This document shows, piece after piece, positions 1 to 8,783 of a stretch of 64,000 bases of DNA. The stretch covers positions 1,479,501 to 1,543,500 of the forward strand of contig NZ_LT630450.1 in assembly GCF_900116045.1 (NCBI RefSeq). The letters run 5' to 3'. Below the pieces are notes generated by a model. That model ran no database searches, had not been told where the DNA came from, and was given only the letters and a program-made list of their open reading frames with translations. The DNA is from Desulfovibrio piger (GTDB lineage Bacteria; Desulfobacterota; Desulfovibrionia; Desulfovibrionales; Desulfovibrionaceae). The position numbers and the translations under genes are program-made. Position 1 is the first letter of the stretch. Every line of letters starts with the position of its first letter.

Positions 1-992
1 GACGTGGGGAAATACCAGGAATTGCCGCGCGCCAGGGCTTCGGTATCCAGCGCCGAGCGCGGGCGCACATAATGGCTCACGTCGGCGATGGCCACACGCA
101 GGAGCCAGCCCCCGCCGGGACGGGCCTCCACCTGCACGGCGTCGTCGAAGTCGCGGGCATCGGCGCCGTCGATGGTCACCAGCGGCAGCGCGCGCACATC
201 CTCGCGCCCGGCCATGTCGGCATGCTGGGGCGCGGACGGCAGAGCGTCGGCCTCGGCCTGGACCCGGGGCGGGAACTCCCGCGGTACCTCGTGGTTGAGC
301 TTGACCAGATCCTCCTGCACGGCGATGTCGTCTTCCCGGCCCACGGCCTGCAGCAGGCGCGCCTGCCAGAGGTCGGCTGCCAGACGCTTTTCCGGCGCTA
401 CCAGCAGCAGCGAGCCGCCGGAAGGGCGCTCCATGTCCCCGGGCAGCTCCACGCTGACATCGAAGGGCATGCGGCTGTCCGCCGGACGGCACAGGGCACG
501 GCGTCCGGTCACATGGATCACATGCACGGGCACTTCGCGGCAGCCGCGCTCCAGCACCTCCACGATGCGGCCTTCCCGGCTCTTGCCGCGGGCATGCGAA
601 CGCGGCGACAGGGCCACGCGCACCATGTCCCGATGCCAGGCATCGCCCGCCTGCAGGGGATGGATGAAGATGTCCGGGCCGGCCACCTGCCCGTTGTCGC
701 CCAGGGGCGTCACGAAACCGCCCGCGCCGCTGCGCAGGGCCATATAGCGGCCGCGCACCTGGCGCAGGCCGTCGGCACGGGCCCAGAGCCCGCCCTGCAG
801 GCGCACCAGCCGGCCTTCGTCAGCCAGGGCGTAAAGCTGGTCTTCCAGCATCTTGCGGGCCGCACGCGGCAGGCCCGTGACCCGCAGCAGGGCATCCAGG
901 CGCAGGGGGCGCTCCTGTTCGTGGAATATCTCCAGCAGCTCGGTATCAGAAAGGCTGGCCGGAAGATCGAAATAGTTGTTTTTCTTGCTCAT
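1..992 (-). CDS. rnr: Ribonuclease R (RNB family), N-terminal part, cut by window edge
   Basis: Processive 3'-to-5' exoribonuclease that degrades structured RNA in the cytoplasm. The first 330 residues are visible. The start MSKKNNYFDLPASL opens a winged-helix-like segment (about residues 15-80), followed by a cold-shock-like OB region. The catalytic RNB domain begins near residue 270, with the metal-binding aspartate cluster DGADARDFDDAV around residue 280 and the downstream RSALDTEALARGNSWYFPT block at the window edge. The aspartate cluster is the hallmark separating RNB enzymes from other nucleases. The N-terminal helix-turn-helix part favours RNase R over RNase II. The C-terminal S1 domain lies outside the window. 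Confidence 0.9.
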   Translation of the reverse strand, partial: MSKKNNYFDLPASLSDTELLEIFHEQERPLRLDALLRVTGLPRAARKMLEDQLYALADEGRLVRLQGGLWARADGLRQVRGRYMALRSGAGGFVTPLGDNGQVAGPDIFIHPLQAGDAWHRDMVRVALSPRSHARGKSREGRIVEVLERGCREVPVHVIHVTGRRALCRPADSRMPFDVSVELPGDMERPSGGSLLLVAPEKRLAADLWQARLLQAVGREDDIAVQEDLVKLNHEVPREFPPRVQAEADALPSAPQHADMAGREDVRALPLVTIDGADARDFDDAVQVEARPGGGWLLRVAIADVSHYVRPRSALDTEALARGNSWYFPT

Positions 993-1090
993 AGATCCTT
1001 GTACGCCGCACAGGGCGGCGATGTTTGCACACGATGTCCGTCCGTCCTGCATACGGGCCCCGGGCCCGCTTGTCAAAGCCGGCAGACACA

Positions 1091-1122
1091 AGAGGGGCGG
1101 AAGGTCACCCTTCCGCCCCTCT
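1091..1122 (-). terminator. Hairpin between the BI-1 gene and rnr
   Basis: Perfect 14-bp inverted repeat (1091-1104 with 1109-1122) with a 4-nt loop, in the 393-bp gap between the stop of the BI-1 gene and the start of rnr. Both genes are on the minus strand. There is no long T-run, so termination is plausible but not certain. The rest of 993-1385 shows no convincing gene. Confidence 0.55.
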
Positions 1123-1385
1123 GTCATCGCACGGGGTGGCCGCCATCATGCCATGCGGCCCTCCTTCTCCGGCCCTGTCAGCGATGTCTCTTGCTTCTGC
1201 AACAGGGCGTGGAGCCCCTCCCCTGCCCCTTGGGAAGAAGGAGGGATGTGGAGAAGCGAGCCACTTTCACCGCCGGCAGCCACCGAAGGCGGCCGCAGGC
1301 CGTGCCCATCGGGCCCGAACGCCCTGCGGACATCGCCAGCCTGGAAAAAGGCTTCCCTTCCCCCTGCTGGAAAAAACCCTTCCCG

Positions 1386-2084
1386 CTAGTCGCGGTTGCC
1401 GCCGAACAGGCGCAGCAGCATCAGGAACAGGTTGATGAAGTCCAGATACAGTTCCAGGGCGCCCAGCAGGGCACCGCGGCGCATGGCCGTGGCGTCGTCC
1501 ACAGGGGCGTTCATGCCGAAGACGCGCAGCTTCTGGGTATCATAGGCGGTAAGGCCGGTGAAGATCAGCACGCCGATGCAGCTGATGACGAAGTCCATCA
1601 TGCTGCTGGCCAGGAAGATGTTGACGATGGACGCGATGATGATGCCGAACAGGCCCATGATCAGGAAGTTGCCCATGCCGGTCAGGTCACGCCTGGTCAC
1701 CGTGCCGTACACCGACATGGCCAGGAAGGTGCCCGTGGCCGTCAGGAAGGCATTGGCGATGGAGCCGATGGGATAGACCACGAAGATGCTGGACAGGGTC
1801 AGGCCGGTCAGGGCCGAATAGGCGATGAACACCGCCGTGGCCGTGGTGGCCGACATTTTGTGGACAGCGGCGCTCAGGGCGATGACCAGACCGAACTGGG
1901 CCACGATGAGGGCGATCATGATCGCCATGTTGCCCAGGATGGCCATCTGCAGGTCGGGGCTGGACGCCACGGCAAAGGCCGTCACGGCCGTGATGGCCAG
2001 GCCGGCGGTCATCCACATGTAGACCTGGCGCATATAGATGGAAACGGCGCTCACAGCGCTTTGCGCAATGGTACGAGCAGTCAT
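1386..2084 (-). CDS. Bax inhibitor-1 / YccA family inner-membrane protein
   Basis: Polytopic membrane protein of the BI-1 (UPF0005) family, 232 residues and about seven hydrophobic segments. Bacterial members resemble YbhL/YccA, which include an inhibitor of the FtsH protease and proposed pH-gated calcium leak channels. The family-typical TAYDTQ motif is followed by a C-terminal hydrophobic helix ending GALELYLDFINLFLMLLRLF. The start is set by a GGAGG ribosome site about 7 nt upstream (visible as cctcc at 2090-2094). The gene stands alone between hairpins. The substrate in this organism cannot be read from sequence. Confidence 0.9.
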   Translation of the reverse strand: MTARTIAQSAVSAVSIYMRQVYMWMTAGLAITAVTAFAVASSPDLQMAILGNMAIMIALIVAQFGLVIALSAAVHKMSATTATAVFIAYSALTGLTLSSIFVVYPIGSIANAFLTATGTFLAMSVYGTVTRRDLTGMGNFLIMGLFGIIIASIVNIFLASSMMDFVISCIGVLIFTGLTAYDTQKLRVFGMNAPVDDATAMRRGALLGALELYLDFINLFLMLLRLFGGNRD

Positions 2085-2483
2085 GTTTTTCCTCCGGGAT
2101 TTGGCCGCGCGGCATGCGCGGCCGTACTTTCATTCCTTGCTTAACATATAGGGATATGCCGGGCAAAAGCAAGCCCCGGCAAGCCAGACCGCCGGTCATG
2201 GTCCGGCCCACGGCACGGGAGCCCCGCATCCCTCCGGCCGGGCCGAATGTCCGGCAGACGGCATGACGGCCGCGCCCCGCTCCCGCCGCACGGGCCCGGT
2301 CAGGCCCGGCTTTTCCGTGCCGCCAGGGCTCCTTCCCCCTGCCGCTGCCGGCTCGTCCCGGTCCCGCGTCCCGTCTGTATGGCAGGCGCCGGGCAGCCCC
2401 TTCCCTTGCCGCTCCCTCCGGCACATGCTACCGTGCGCCTGCGGCACCGGCATGGTGCCACAGATCATCAAGGAGAACTCTTC
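2085..2483. promoter_or_regulatory. 399-bp divergent intergenic region
   Basis: Separates the minus-strand BI-1 gene from the plus-strand cyclophilin, so it must hold both promoters. A short palindromic hairpin (ggccgcgc at 2103-2110 pairing with gcgcggcc at 2116-2123) lies in the BI-1 leader. The AT-rich stretch around 2139-2160 is the likely BI-1 promoter zone. No clear consensus hexamers and no gene were recognised. Confidence 0.4.
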
Positions 2484-3080
2484 ATGAAGAAATCCACGCT
2501 CTTCACCCGTCTGCTGCCCGTCCTGCTGCTGGCCTGCGCCCTGCTGGCCGCCCCCCAGGACATCCGCGCCCAGGGCCCGGACCCCGTGGTCAAGCTGGAG
2601 ACCAGCATGGGCGACATCCTCGTGCGTCTGGACGCCCGCAAGGCCCCCATGACCACGGCCAACTTCCTGGAATACGTCAAGGCCGGCCAGTACGACGGCA
2701 CCATTTTCCACCGCGTCATCAAGGACTTCATGATCCAGGGCGGCGGCATGACCGCCAGCCTGCGCGAAAAGGGCACCCGCGCCCCCATCAAGAACGAAGC
2801 CGACAACGGCCTGCGCAACCGCAAGTACACCATCGCCATGGCCCGCACGTCCGACCCGCACTCGGCCACGGCCCAGTTCTTCATCAACGTCAGGGACAAC
2901 AGCTTCCTCGACCACCGCAGCAAGGACCCGCAGGGCTGGGGCTATGCCGTGTTCGGCAAGGTCATCCGCGGCCAGGACGTGGTGGACCAGATCGCGGCCG
3001 TCAAGACCGGCAGCCGCGGCTATTACGAGGACGTGCCCATGCAGCCCGTCATCATCAAGCGCGCCACCATCGTGGAATAA
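2484..3080 (+). CDS. Periplasmic peptidyl-prolyl cis-trans isomerase (cyclophilin type)
   Basis: Catalyses cis-trans isomerisation of proline peptide bonds. The 198-residue protein starts with MKKSTLF and a hydrophobic stretch ending near AQG (residues 1-29), a Sec signal peptide, so it acts in the periplasm. The cyclophilin fold follows: the [14 protein letters not shown] active-site block, TAQFFINV, and [14 protein letters not shown] near the C-terminus. The compact size matches the PpiA type. The ATG at 2484 was chosen because AAGGAG lies at 2470-2475 and the signal peptide begins there; the reading frame stays open further upstream without signal-peptide character. Confidence 0.93.
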   Translation: MKKSTLFTRLLPVLLLACALLAAPQDIRAQGPDPVVKLETSMGDILVRLDARKAPMTTANFLEYVKAGQYDGTIFHRVIKDFMIQGGGMTASLREKGTRAPIKNEADNGLRNRKYTIAMARTSDPHSATAQFFINVRDNSFLDHRSKDPQGWGYAVFGKVIRGQDVVDQIAAVKTGSRGYYEDVPMQPVIIKRATIVE

Positions 3081-3090
3081 AGAGAAGATG

Positions 3091-3133
3091 CGGGGGCGGG
3101 AAACCTTTTCGGTGAAAAGGTTCTCCCTCCCCC
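3091..3133. repeat. GC-rich hairpin downstream of the cyclophilin gene
   Basis: An inner perfect stem (3102-3110 with 3114-3122, 3-nt loop) is flanked by a G-rich left arm and a complementary pyrimidine-rich right arm, giving about 20 imperfect base pairs. There is no T-run on the plus strand. It may be a weak terminator or an extragenic repeat element. Confidence 0.45.
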
Positions 3134-3274
3134 ACACCCCCACCCTTCCAAAACCTTTTCTTCTGATCGGTATGGCAGGTCCCCGTCGCTGGCTGTCGGG
3201 CGAGGATATCGGGAAACAGGACGTCCGCTCTTCTTCCGGCCTGCCTACCGGAGAACCTGACATGACCATCGCAC

Positions 3275-3303
3275 AAAAAAAGACGCCGAACGGCGTCTTT
3301 TTT
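3275..3303. terminator. Bidirectional rho-independent terminator
   Basis: A-run, GACGCCG stem, AA loop, CGGCGTC and T-run: a classic intrinsic terminator that works in either direction. It lies between the convergent cyclophilin gene and ruvC. Confidence 0.88.
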
Positions 3304-3341
3304 CGTGCGTAATAAAGCGCGCTGGGGAGGGGGAGGGGAGC

Positions 3342-3396
3342 TTGAGGGGAGGGGGCACCCCTCTCGCGCGAGCAGAGGGGTGCCCCCTCCCCTCAA
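3342..3396. repeat. Perfect 23-bp inverted repeat with 9-nt loop
   Basis: 3342-3364 is the exact reverse complement of 3374-3396. It lies 30 bp beyond the ruvC stop. The T-run is on the wrong side for a classical minus-strand terminator. Just to the left are five runs of at least four G residues (3324-3355), a G-quadruplex-type motif. Confidence 0.8.
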
Positions 3397-3426
3397 AAAA
3401 ACAACGCAGGCCGCCCTTCCCTCGCC

Positions 3427-3939
3427 TCAGCGCCGGGCCAGGAGCTTCAGGCGGCGCATGGTCAAATGGCAGATGGCCACGGCCAGGGCGTCCGTGGTGT
3501 CCAGGGCCCAGCCCTCACCGCGCACATTGAGCAGGCGCCGTACCATGAAGGCCACCTGCTCCTTTTCCGCGCGGCCGGTGCCCACCACGGATTTTTTGAC
3601 CAGCGTGGGTTCATAATCGCTCACCGGCATGCCATGCGCCGCACAAGCCGCCACGGCCACACCGCGGGCCTGGCCCAGCTTGAGGGCGCTGGCCGCGTTC
3701 CTGGCCGTGAAGACCTGTTCGATGGCGGCCTCCTGCGGACGGTAACGGCCCACCACGTCCGCCAGCTGCCGGTAGATGACGGCCAGCCGCCGGGAGAATT
3801 CCTTTTCGCCGCCGGAGGTTGTGCGGATGATGCCGCAATCCACCAGACGCAGCACGCCGGACTGCTCCGCGATGATGCCCCAGCCCGTGCGCTGGGAGCC
3901 GGGGTCGACCCCCAGGACCACAAGAGACGTATCCGCCAT
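3427..3939 (-). CDS. ruvC: Crossover junction endodeoxyribonuclease RuvC
   Basis: Resolves Holliday junctions together with RuvAB. The 170 residues match the usual RuvC length. The RNase-H-like fold is marked by VLGVDPGSQRTGWG near the start (first catalytic Asp), AIEQVFTARNAASALKLGQARG in the middle (catalytic Glu), and DTTDALAVAICH near the C-terminus (last acidic pair). It sits 90 bp after the YebC-type gene on the same strand, but the terminator at 3954-3985 separates them, so it may have its own promoter. A yebC-ruvC neighbourhood is common in bacteria. Confidence 0.96.
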   Translation of the reverse strand: MADTSLVVLGVDPGSQRTGWGIIAEQSGVLRLVDCGIIRTTSGGEKEFSRRLAVIYRQLADVVGRYRPQEAAIEQVFTARNAASALKLGQARGVAVAACAAHGMPVSDYEPTLVKKSVVGTGRAEKEQVAFMVRRLLNVRGEGWALDTTDALAVAICHLTMRRLKLLARR

Positions 3940-3953
3940 AGCTCACCCCAGAG

Positions 3954-3985
3954 AAAAAAAGCCCGGCACTCAGGGAATGCCGGGC
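3954..3985 (-). terminator. Intrinsic terminator after the YebC-type gene
   Basis: A 10-bp stem (3961-3970 with 3976-3985) is followed on the minus strand by seven T residues (the A-run at 3954-3960). It sits between the YebC-type gene and ruvC. Confidence 0.85.
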
Positions 3986-4028
3986 AAAAAACGGACATCT
4001 GCCGCCCGGGGGGCGGGAGCGTACCGGA

Positions 4029-4766
4029 CTAGTCCATATCCATGTCTTCGGGGAAGTCGGCGTTGGCGTAGACGTTCTGCACGTCGTCGTTGTCGTCCAG
4101 AGCTTCCATGAGACGGATGACCTTCTGGGCGGCCTCGGCGTCCACGGCCACCAGGTTCTGGGGCACCATGGCCAGTTCGGCGGACTGCATGGTCACACCG
4201 GCGGATTCCAGGGCGTCGCGCACGGCCGCGAAGTCGGCCATGGCGGTCTGGAGGGTCCAGACATCGTCATCGTCGATGACGTCGTCGGCGCCGGCTTCCA
4301 TGGCCACTTCCATCATCTGGTCTTCGGTGTAGGCGGCCTTTTCCACGGTGATGACGCCCTTGCGGTCGAACATCCAGCTCACGCTGCCGTCGGTGCCCAG
4401 GCTGCCGCCGTGCTTGGTGAACAGGTGGCGCACTTCGGCCACGGTGCGGTTCTTGTTGTCGGTGGCCACTTCCACCATGATGGCGATACCGGCGGGGCCG
4501 TAACCTTCGTAGAAGCATTCGGTCAGGTCGCCGCCCGCGTCCTCACCGGTGCCCTTGCGGATGGCGGCTTCGATCTTGTCCTTGGGCAGGTTCACGGCCT
4601 TGGCAGCGGCAATGGCCGCACGCAGACGAGGGTTGCCCGCAGGATCGCCACCGTTCTTGGCAGCGATGATGATTTCCTTGGCGGCCTTGGTGAAAACCTT
4701 GCCGCGCTTGGCGTCCTGACGGCCCTTGCGGTGCTGGATATTGGCCCATTTGCTGTGCCCAGACAT
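4029..4766 (-). CDS. YebC/PmpR family DNA-binding / translation factor
   Basis: Member of the TACO1/YebC family: described as a transcriptional regulator (PmpR) and, for YebC proteins, as relieving ribosome stalling at proline-rich stretches. The 245 residues start with the diagnostic [15 protein letters not shown] and continue with [28 protein letters not shown] and [12 protein letters not shown]. The ATG whose codon ends at 4766 was preferred over upstream in-frame codons because the conserved N-terminus begins there and a GGAGG site lies close upstream. Downstream is a strong terminator, then ruvC. Confidence 0.94.
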   Translation of the reverse strand: MSGHSKWANIQHRKGRQDAKRGKVFTKAAKEIIIAAKNGGDPAGNPRLRAAIAAAKAVNLPKDKIEAAIRKGTGEDAGGDLTECFYEGYGPAGIAIMVEVATDNKNRTVAEVRHLFTKHGGSLGTDGSVSWMFDRKGVITVEKAAYTEDQMMEVAMEAGADDVIDDDDVWTLQTAMADFAAVRDALESAGVTMQSAELAMVPQNLVAVDAEAAQKVIRLMEALDDNDDVQNVYANADFPEDMDMD

Positions 4767-4937
4767 AAAACCTCCCAAAACTCGGAGAATGTAAAAGGTG
4801 AAAAAAGACAGACGGCCTTGCGGCCCGTCCGTTCCCTGCCCGGGATACCGGGACATCCCGGCAACGGGAGCACGCTTCCGGCCTTTCCGGGCGCGCACAC
4901 GGGTGCAGCGGCCCGGACAACGGCGAACGGGACGCCC

Positions 4938-5600
4938 CTAGAGGGCGCCGGGCTCCCGTCCGGTGTCGGCGGCTCCGTCCGTGCCCGCATCCTGCGCGGC
5001 AGGACGCGCCTCGGCCCTGAACCCCATGCCCACGAAGAAGGTCTCCTTGCTCTCGGCCCGGGAGCTCTTGGGCTTGAAGGATTTGACGGCCTTGAAGGCG
5101 CGGCGCATGGGCTGGAGCATCTCCTGGATGTCCGGCCCCATGAAAATCTTGACGATGAAGCTGCCGCCGGGCTTGAGGTGCAGGCGCGCCACTTCCAGGG
5201 CCTCGCAGGCCAGCTCGAGCGAACGGGCCTGGTCCGTGAACTTGGTCCCGGTGGTACGGGGCGCCATGTCGCTCATGACCACGTCGAAGGGCCCCATCTC
5301 GCGCAGGCGGGCTTCAAAGGCATCGGAGCGGTTGAACACGTCCTCCTGCATGAAGGTGACCTGCGGCGGGAAGGCGGTCTCCGTGGTCTGGATGTCGCAG
5401 CCCAGCACGAGCCCGCGCGGGCCCACCTTTTCGGCGGCGCCCAGCGACCACGAGCCCGGAGCCGCGCCCAGATCCAGAACGCGCATCCCCTGGCGGAAGA
5501 GCTTGAACTTCGCGTCCAGTTCCTTGAGCTTGTACACGGAACGGGCCGGATAATTCTCGCGCTTGGCCTTGAGAAAATAATGATCCCGATATTCCTTCAT
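4938..5600 (-). CDS. rlmE: 23S rRNA (uridine-2'-O-)-methyltransferase RlmE (FtsJ)
   Basis: Methylates the 2'-hydroxyl of a conserved uridine (U2552 in E. coli) in 23S rRNA, using S-adenosylmethionine. The N-terminus [20 protein letters not shown] contains the first catalytic Lys. The SAM-binding motif is [16 protein letters not shown], where Ser replaces the second Gly of the usual [18 protein letters not shown] carries the catalytic Asp, and [12 protein letters not shown] the second Lys. The length (220) is slightly above E. coli RlmE (209) owing to a charged C-terminal tail. A ribosome site is not obvious. Confidence 0.94.
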   Translation of the reverse strand: MKEYRDHYFLKAKRENYPARSVYKLKELDAKFKLFRQGMRVLDLGAAPGSWSLGAAEKVGPRGLVLGCDIQTTETAFPPQVTFMQEDVFNRSDAFEARLREMGPFDVVMSDMAPRTTGTKFTDQARSLELACEALEVARLHLKPGGSFIVKIFMGPDIQEMLQPMRRAFKAVKSFKPKSSRAESKETFFVGMGFRAEARPAAQDAGTDGAADTGREPGAL

Positions 5601-5997
5601 AATGACACCAGCGGGCTTCTATAGCGTTTTTTTTCGCGGTAGCCAAGCCCCACAGGGGCGGCCCGGCCGATTTTTTTGCAGCGCATGGCCGGAGGAAGGC
5701 GATCCCGGGAAGGCCGCCCGGCGCTCTGGCCCGTGCGGACGTTGCCTGCCGGGAGGCCCTGGCGCGGCATTGCCGTTTCGCGGGCGCCCCGGCATGGATA
5801 CGGCCCGCATCCGCCAAAAGAGCGCTCCGGGGAAAACGACGCGCGCCACGGGCACGGCACGTTGCCCTCGCCCCCCTGCCGCGTGCCGGGAGCCTCTCCC
5901 CCTTTCTCCGGGAGGCGCCGGGTCCCGCGGCAGTCCGGCTCTTCCCGTCACGGCGGCCATGCCCCCTGCCGCCGGACGTGCCGCCCGCAAAAAAGAC
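5601..5997. other. 397-bp gap upstream of tRNA-Ala, no gene seen
   Basis: Lies between the rlmE start and the tRNA promoter. Open frames exist on both strands but show only shuffled, low-complexity composition (Arg, Pro, Ala, Gly) without a recognisable domain or ribosome site. The rlmE promoter presumably lies at the left end. Confidence 0.4.
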
Positions 5998-6026
5998 TTG
6001 ACCCCGGCACATGAATGGCATACATA
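5998..6026 (+). promoter_or_regulatory. Sigma-70-type promoter of tRNA-Ala
   Basis: TTGACC at 5998-6003, a 17-bp spacer, and TACATA at 6021-6026: near-consensus -35 and -10 boxes at ideal spacing. The predicted transcript start is about 24 nt before the mature tRNA 5' end at 6057. Confidence 0.8.
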
Positions 6027-6056
6027 CCACGCTACGCCGCGTTGCGGCGCCCATGT

Positions 6057-6132
6057 GGGGAAGTAGCTCAGCTGGGAGAGCATCGCCTTCGCAAGGCGGG
6101 GGTCGGGAGTTCAAGTCTCCTCTTCTCCACCA
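6057..6132 (+). tRNA. tRNA-Ala, anticodon CGC
   Basis: A 76-nt cloverleaf: acceptor arms GGGGAAG and CTTCTCC, D-arm GCTC/GAGC, anticodon arm TCGCC/GGCGG with loop TTCGCAA (anticodon CGC, reading GCG), five-base variable loop, T-arm GGGAG/CTCCT with loop TTCAAGT, and encoded ACCA. The G3-T70 wobble pair in the acceptor stem is the alanine identity determinant. A promoter lies upstream and a terminator directly downstream. The polysaccharide island begins right after it, a position often used by integrating elements. Confidence 0.96.
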
Positions 6133-6142
6133 CAGATAATTC

Positions 6143-6180
6143 AAGGGGTTACGGTTCTGGACTGTGACCCCTTTTTCTTT
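6143..6180 (+). terminator. Terminator of tRNA-Ala
   Basis: A 10-bp stem (6143-6152 with 6164-6173, one G-T wobble) is followed by a T-rich tail, 10 bp after the tRNA CCA end. Confidence 0.8.
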
Positions 6181-6293
6181 GCCCCGACATGTGCTATCCG
6201 GTACAGAATAGTGTCTACAAACAGTTCAAAATCCATCCCATCCTGACCGGCCCACCCAAGAGCATGCCTCCGCTCTTCAATCAAGGAAGCACT

Positions 6294-6734
6294 ATGGCAG
6301 ATATCGTTTCCATCCGGCATAATGACGAGTTGCTGGCCCTCATCATCCCGGCCGCTTACCGTGCCGACGGCATACAGTTTTTCACACCGGGGACTTTTTC
6401 CCAGCAGCTTGGATATATGAATCATCCGCAGGGGCATGAAATACTCCCCCATGATCACAATCCTGTCCCGCGTACCGTGGAGTGGACCCAGGAGGTCCTT
6501 TTTGTCCGGTCGGGCAAGGTGCGCATGGATATCTATGCGCCCGGCAGCCGGACCTACCTTGAAAGCCGGATCCTCCGGCCCGGGGACGTGGTCCTGCTGG
6601 CCCACGGGGGGCACGGCTTTGCCATGCTCGAACCGTCGGAAATGATCGAAGTCAAGCAGGGGCCTTATGCCGGTGAGCAGGACAAGGAGCGCTTTGCCTC
6701 CGTCCCTGTCGGCCAGATCCGTATCCGGGGATGA
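6294..6734 (+). CDS. Cupin-fold protein of the polysaccharide cluster
   Basis: Small soluble protein of 146 residues, not matched to a characterised enzyme. Cupin-like features are visible: [16 protein letters not shown] (metal-ligand type histidines), [21 protein letters not shown] (cupin motif 1 strand), [18 protein letters not shown] (the PGD...H motif 2), and [15 protein letters not shown]. Similar small cupins occur beside nucleotide-sugar genes in O-antigen and capsule clusters, where some act as sugar isomerases. Here the protein precedes gmd by 31 bp and is probably co-transcribed. ATG 6294 has AAGGAA at 6283-6288. Its exact reaction cannot be assigned. Confidence 0.7.
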   Translation: MADIVSIRHNDELLALIIPAAYRADGIQFFTPGTFSQQLGYMNHPQGHEILPHDHNPVPRTVEWTQEVLFVRSGKVRMDIYAPGSRTYLESRILRPGDVVLLAHGGHGFAMLEPSEMIEVKQGPYAGEQDKERFASVPVGQIRIRG

Positions 6735-6765
6735 CCTTCCCCCAATTTCCAACACGCACAGCACC

Positions 6766-7911
6766 ATGAAGAAAGCACTCATCACCGGCATCACCGGTCA
6801 GGACGGCGCCTATCTGGCGGAATTCCTTCTGAACAAGGGCTATGAGGTCCACGGCATCAAGCGCCGCTCTTCCCTGTTCAATACGGACCGTATCGACCAT
6901 CTTTATCAGGGGCCGCACCAGAAAGGCCGCAAGTTCGTACTGCACTACGGGGATCTTTCCGACGCCGGCAATCTGATCCGCATCATGCAGGAAGTGCAGC
7001 CGGACGAGGTCTACAATCTGGCGGCCCAGAGCCATGTGCAGGTCTCCTTCGAATCGCCCGAGTACACCGCCAATGTGGACGCCCTGGGTACCCTGCGCCT
7101 TCTGGAGGCCATCCGCATGCTGGGGCTGGAAAAGAAGACCCGTTTCTATCAGGCCTCCACTTCGGAACTGTTCGGCAAAGTGCAGGAGATCCCGCAGACG
7201 GAGAAGACGCCCTTCTATCCCCGTTCGCCCTATGCCTGCGCCAAGCTCTATTCCTACTGGATCACGGTCAACTATCGTGAAGCCTACGGCATGTATGCCT
7301 GCAACGGCATCCTTTTCAACCACGAGTCCCCGGTGCGTGGCGAGACCTTCGTGACCCGCAAGATCACCCGTGCCCTGGCGCGCATCCTGCTGGGCCTGTC
7401 CTCCTGCCTCTACCTGGGCAACATGAACGCCAGGCGCGACTGGGGCCATGCCCGCGACTATGTGGAGATGCAGTGGCTCATGCTGCAGCAGGAACAGCCC
7501 GACGATTTCGTCATCGCCACGGGGCGCCAGTTCTCGGTGCGGGATTTCGTCAATGCCGCGGCCGCCGAGCTGGGCCTGAGCCTTGCATGGCAGGGGGAAG
7601 GCCTGGAAGAGACCGCCACCGTGGTGGCTGTTGACGCGGACAAAGCCGCGCTGGCCGCCCGGGGCAAGGCACTGACGATCCGTGTCAAGGAAGGGGACAC
7701 CATCGTACGTGTGGATCCGCGCTATTTCCGTCCCACCGAGGTGGAGACCCTGCTGGGCGATCCGGCCAAGGCCAGGGAAAAGCTGGGCTGGAAGCCGCGT
7801 ACCACCTTTGAGGCGATGGTGCAGGAAATGGCCCGCTACGACCTGGAGCTGGCCCTGCGCGACGCCGTGGTGGAGGACGCCGGTTTCACCAGCTTCAAGC
7901 ACGAGGAATAG
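6766..7911 (+). CDS. gmd: GDP-mannose 4,6-dehydratase
   Basis: Converts GDP-D-mannose to GDP-4-keto-6-deoxy-D-mannose, the first step to GDP-L-fucose. It is an extended short-chain dehydrogenase of 381 residues (E. coli Gmd has about 373). The NADP-binding [15 protein letters not shown] is at residues 7-21. The catalytic block STSELFGK is followed by [12 protein letters not shown] with the Tyr-x3-Lys pair. [20 protein letters not shown] and [15 protein letters not shown] are Gmd signatures. The start at 6766 is where the Rossmann strand begins (MKKALITG); the frame is open 33 codons further upstream. The next enzyme, fcl, lies two genes downstream, split from gmd by a TupA-like gene. Confidence 0.96.
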   Translation: MKKALITGITGQDGAYLAEFLLNKGYEVHGIKRRSSLFNTDRIDHLYQGPHQKGRKFVLHYGDLSDAGNLIRIMQEVQPDEVYNLAAQSHVQVSFESPEYTANVDALGTLRLLEAIRMLGLEKKTRFYQASTSELFGKVQEIPQTEKTPFYPRSPYACAKLYSYWITVNYREAYGMYACNGILFNHESPVRGETFVTRKITRALARILLGLSSCLYLGNMNARRDWGHARDYVEMQWLMLQQEQPDDFVIATGRQFSVRDFVNAAAAELGLSLAWQGEGLEETATVVAVDADKAALAARGKALTIRVKEGDTIVRVDPRYFRPTEVETLLGDPAKAREKLGWKPRTTFEAMVQEMARYDLELALRDAVVEDAGFTSFKHEE

Positions 7912-7913
7912 CA

Positions 7914-8777
7914 ATGTATATGCTTAAAAAAATTAAACATAAAATAATACATCTGTTACGTAAATATCAGCCGTTTAATGCACTAATGTATTTTTATAAT
8001 AGTCACGGGCGGTTACCTAACAAATCTTTACGAAAGTCAAGTTTCAACGATTTCTTATATTATAGAAAAAAACAACTTTGGAATGTAGACCTTTCAAAAT
8101 ATACTGATAAAATAAAGTGTAAGGAATATATAAAAGAGACGATTGGTCCTGGATATTGTGTCCCTATCCAAGGAATTTTTAACATTGCTGAAGATATTAT
8201 TCCGAATAAATTAACATATCCATGTGTATTAAAAAGCAATCATGCTTCTGGACAAGTCATATTTCTTAATTCTCCTAATGATATTACAGATAGCGTTTTG
8301 CAGCAAGCTAATGCGTGGCTTAAAGTTGACTATTTCAAGCTATCTTCTGAACCCAGTTACAAAAATATAAAACCAAAGCTTTTTGTGGAGCCGATGCTTA
8401 ATTTAGGTGCTGTTAGTGATTATAAATTTTTTTGTTTTTCTGGTATAGTAAAAGCTATTCAAGTTGATATCAATAGGTTTACTAATCATCAACGCTGCTA
8501 TTATTCGAAATCCTGGGAAAAACTTAAATTTAGCTGCCACTTTCCACTATACCCTCTACCTCTGCCTCGACCGAATAAGCTTGATGAAATGATTCGTATT
8601 GCCGAAAAAGTCTCAAAGCGATTTATTTTTGTACGTATAGATTTATTTGAAACACCAGAAAAAATTTTTATGGGGGAAATGACGTTTTTTCCAGGTAATG
8701 GAACAGAGCAAATTTCTCCTGACTCCGCAAATATATGGCTTATGCAAGCCCTTAAGGAATCACCTAACCTTATTTAA
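7914..8777 (+). CDS. TupA-like ATP-grasp protein
   Basis: Resembles the TupA-like ATP-grasp family, found in teichuronopeptide and polysaccharide clusters and thought to join amino acids to glycan components. In the 287 residues: a nucleotide-binding part with YPCVLKSNHASGQVIF (about 100-116), KPKLFVEPML, SDYKFFCFSGIVKAIQVD, and the C-terminal FIFVRIDLFETPEKIFMGEMTFFPGNG with the acidic metal ligands. Base use is conspicuously AT-rich compared with gmd and fcl on either side, pointing to separate acquisition. It starts 2 nt after the gmd stop; an alternative ATG is at 7920. The transferred residue is unknown. Confidence 0.75.
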   Translation: MYMLKKIKHKIIHLLRKYQPFNALMYFYNSHGRLPNKSLRKSSFNDFLYYRKKQLWNVDLSKYTDKIKCKEYIKETIGPGYCVPIQGIFNIAEDIIPNKLTYPCVLKSNHASGQVIFLNSPNDITDSVLQQANAWLKVDYFKLSSEPSYKNIKPKLFVEPMLNLGAVSDYKFFCFSGIVKAIQVDINRFTNHQRCYYSKSWEKLKFSCHFPLYPLPLPRPNKLDEMIRIAEKVSKRFIFVRIDLFETPEKIFMGEMTFFPGNGTEQISPDSANIWLMQALKESPNLI

Positions 8778-8783
8778 TCCGCT

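Noticed and set aside
72-2144. 690-codon open frame on the plus strand
   Set aside because: It runs antisense through rnr and the BI-1 gene, both with clear family motifs; its translation is rich in Gly, Gln, His and Arg, as expected for a shadow frame in GC-rich DNA.
6057-6132. tRNA-Ala as a proven attachment site
   Set aside because: No second copy of the tRNA 3' end and no integrase gene were found in the window; kept only as a low-interest observation.
5314-6144. Minus-strand open frame beginning NYLWWRRGDLNSRPPPCEG
   Set aside because: This peptide is the well-known false translation of the antisense strand of a tRNA; here it is tRNA-Ala at 6057-6132.
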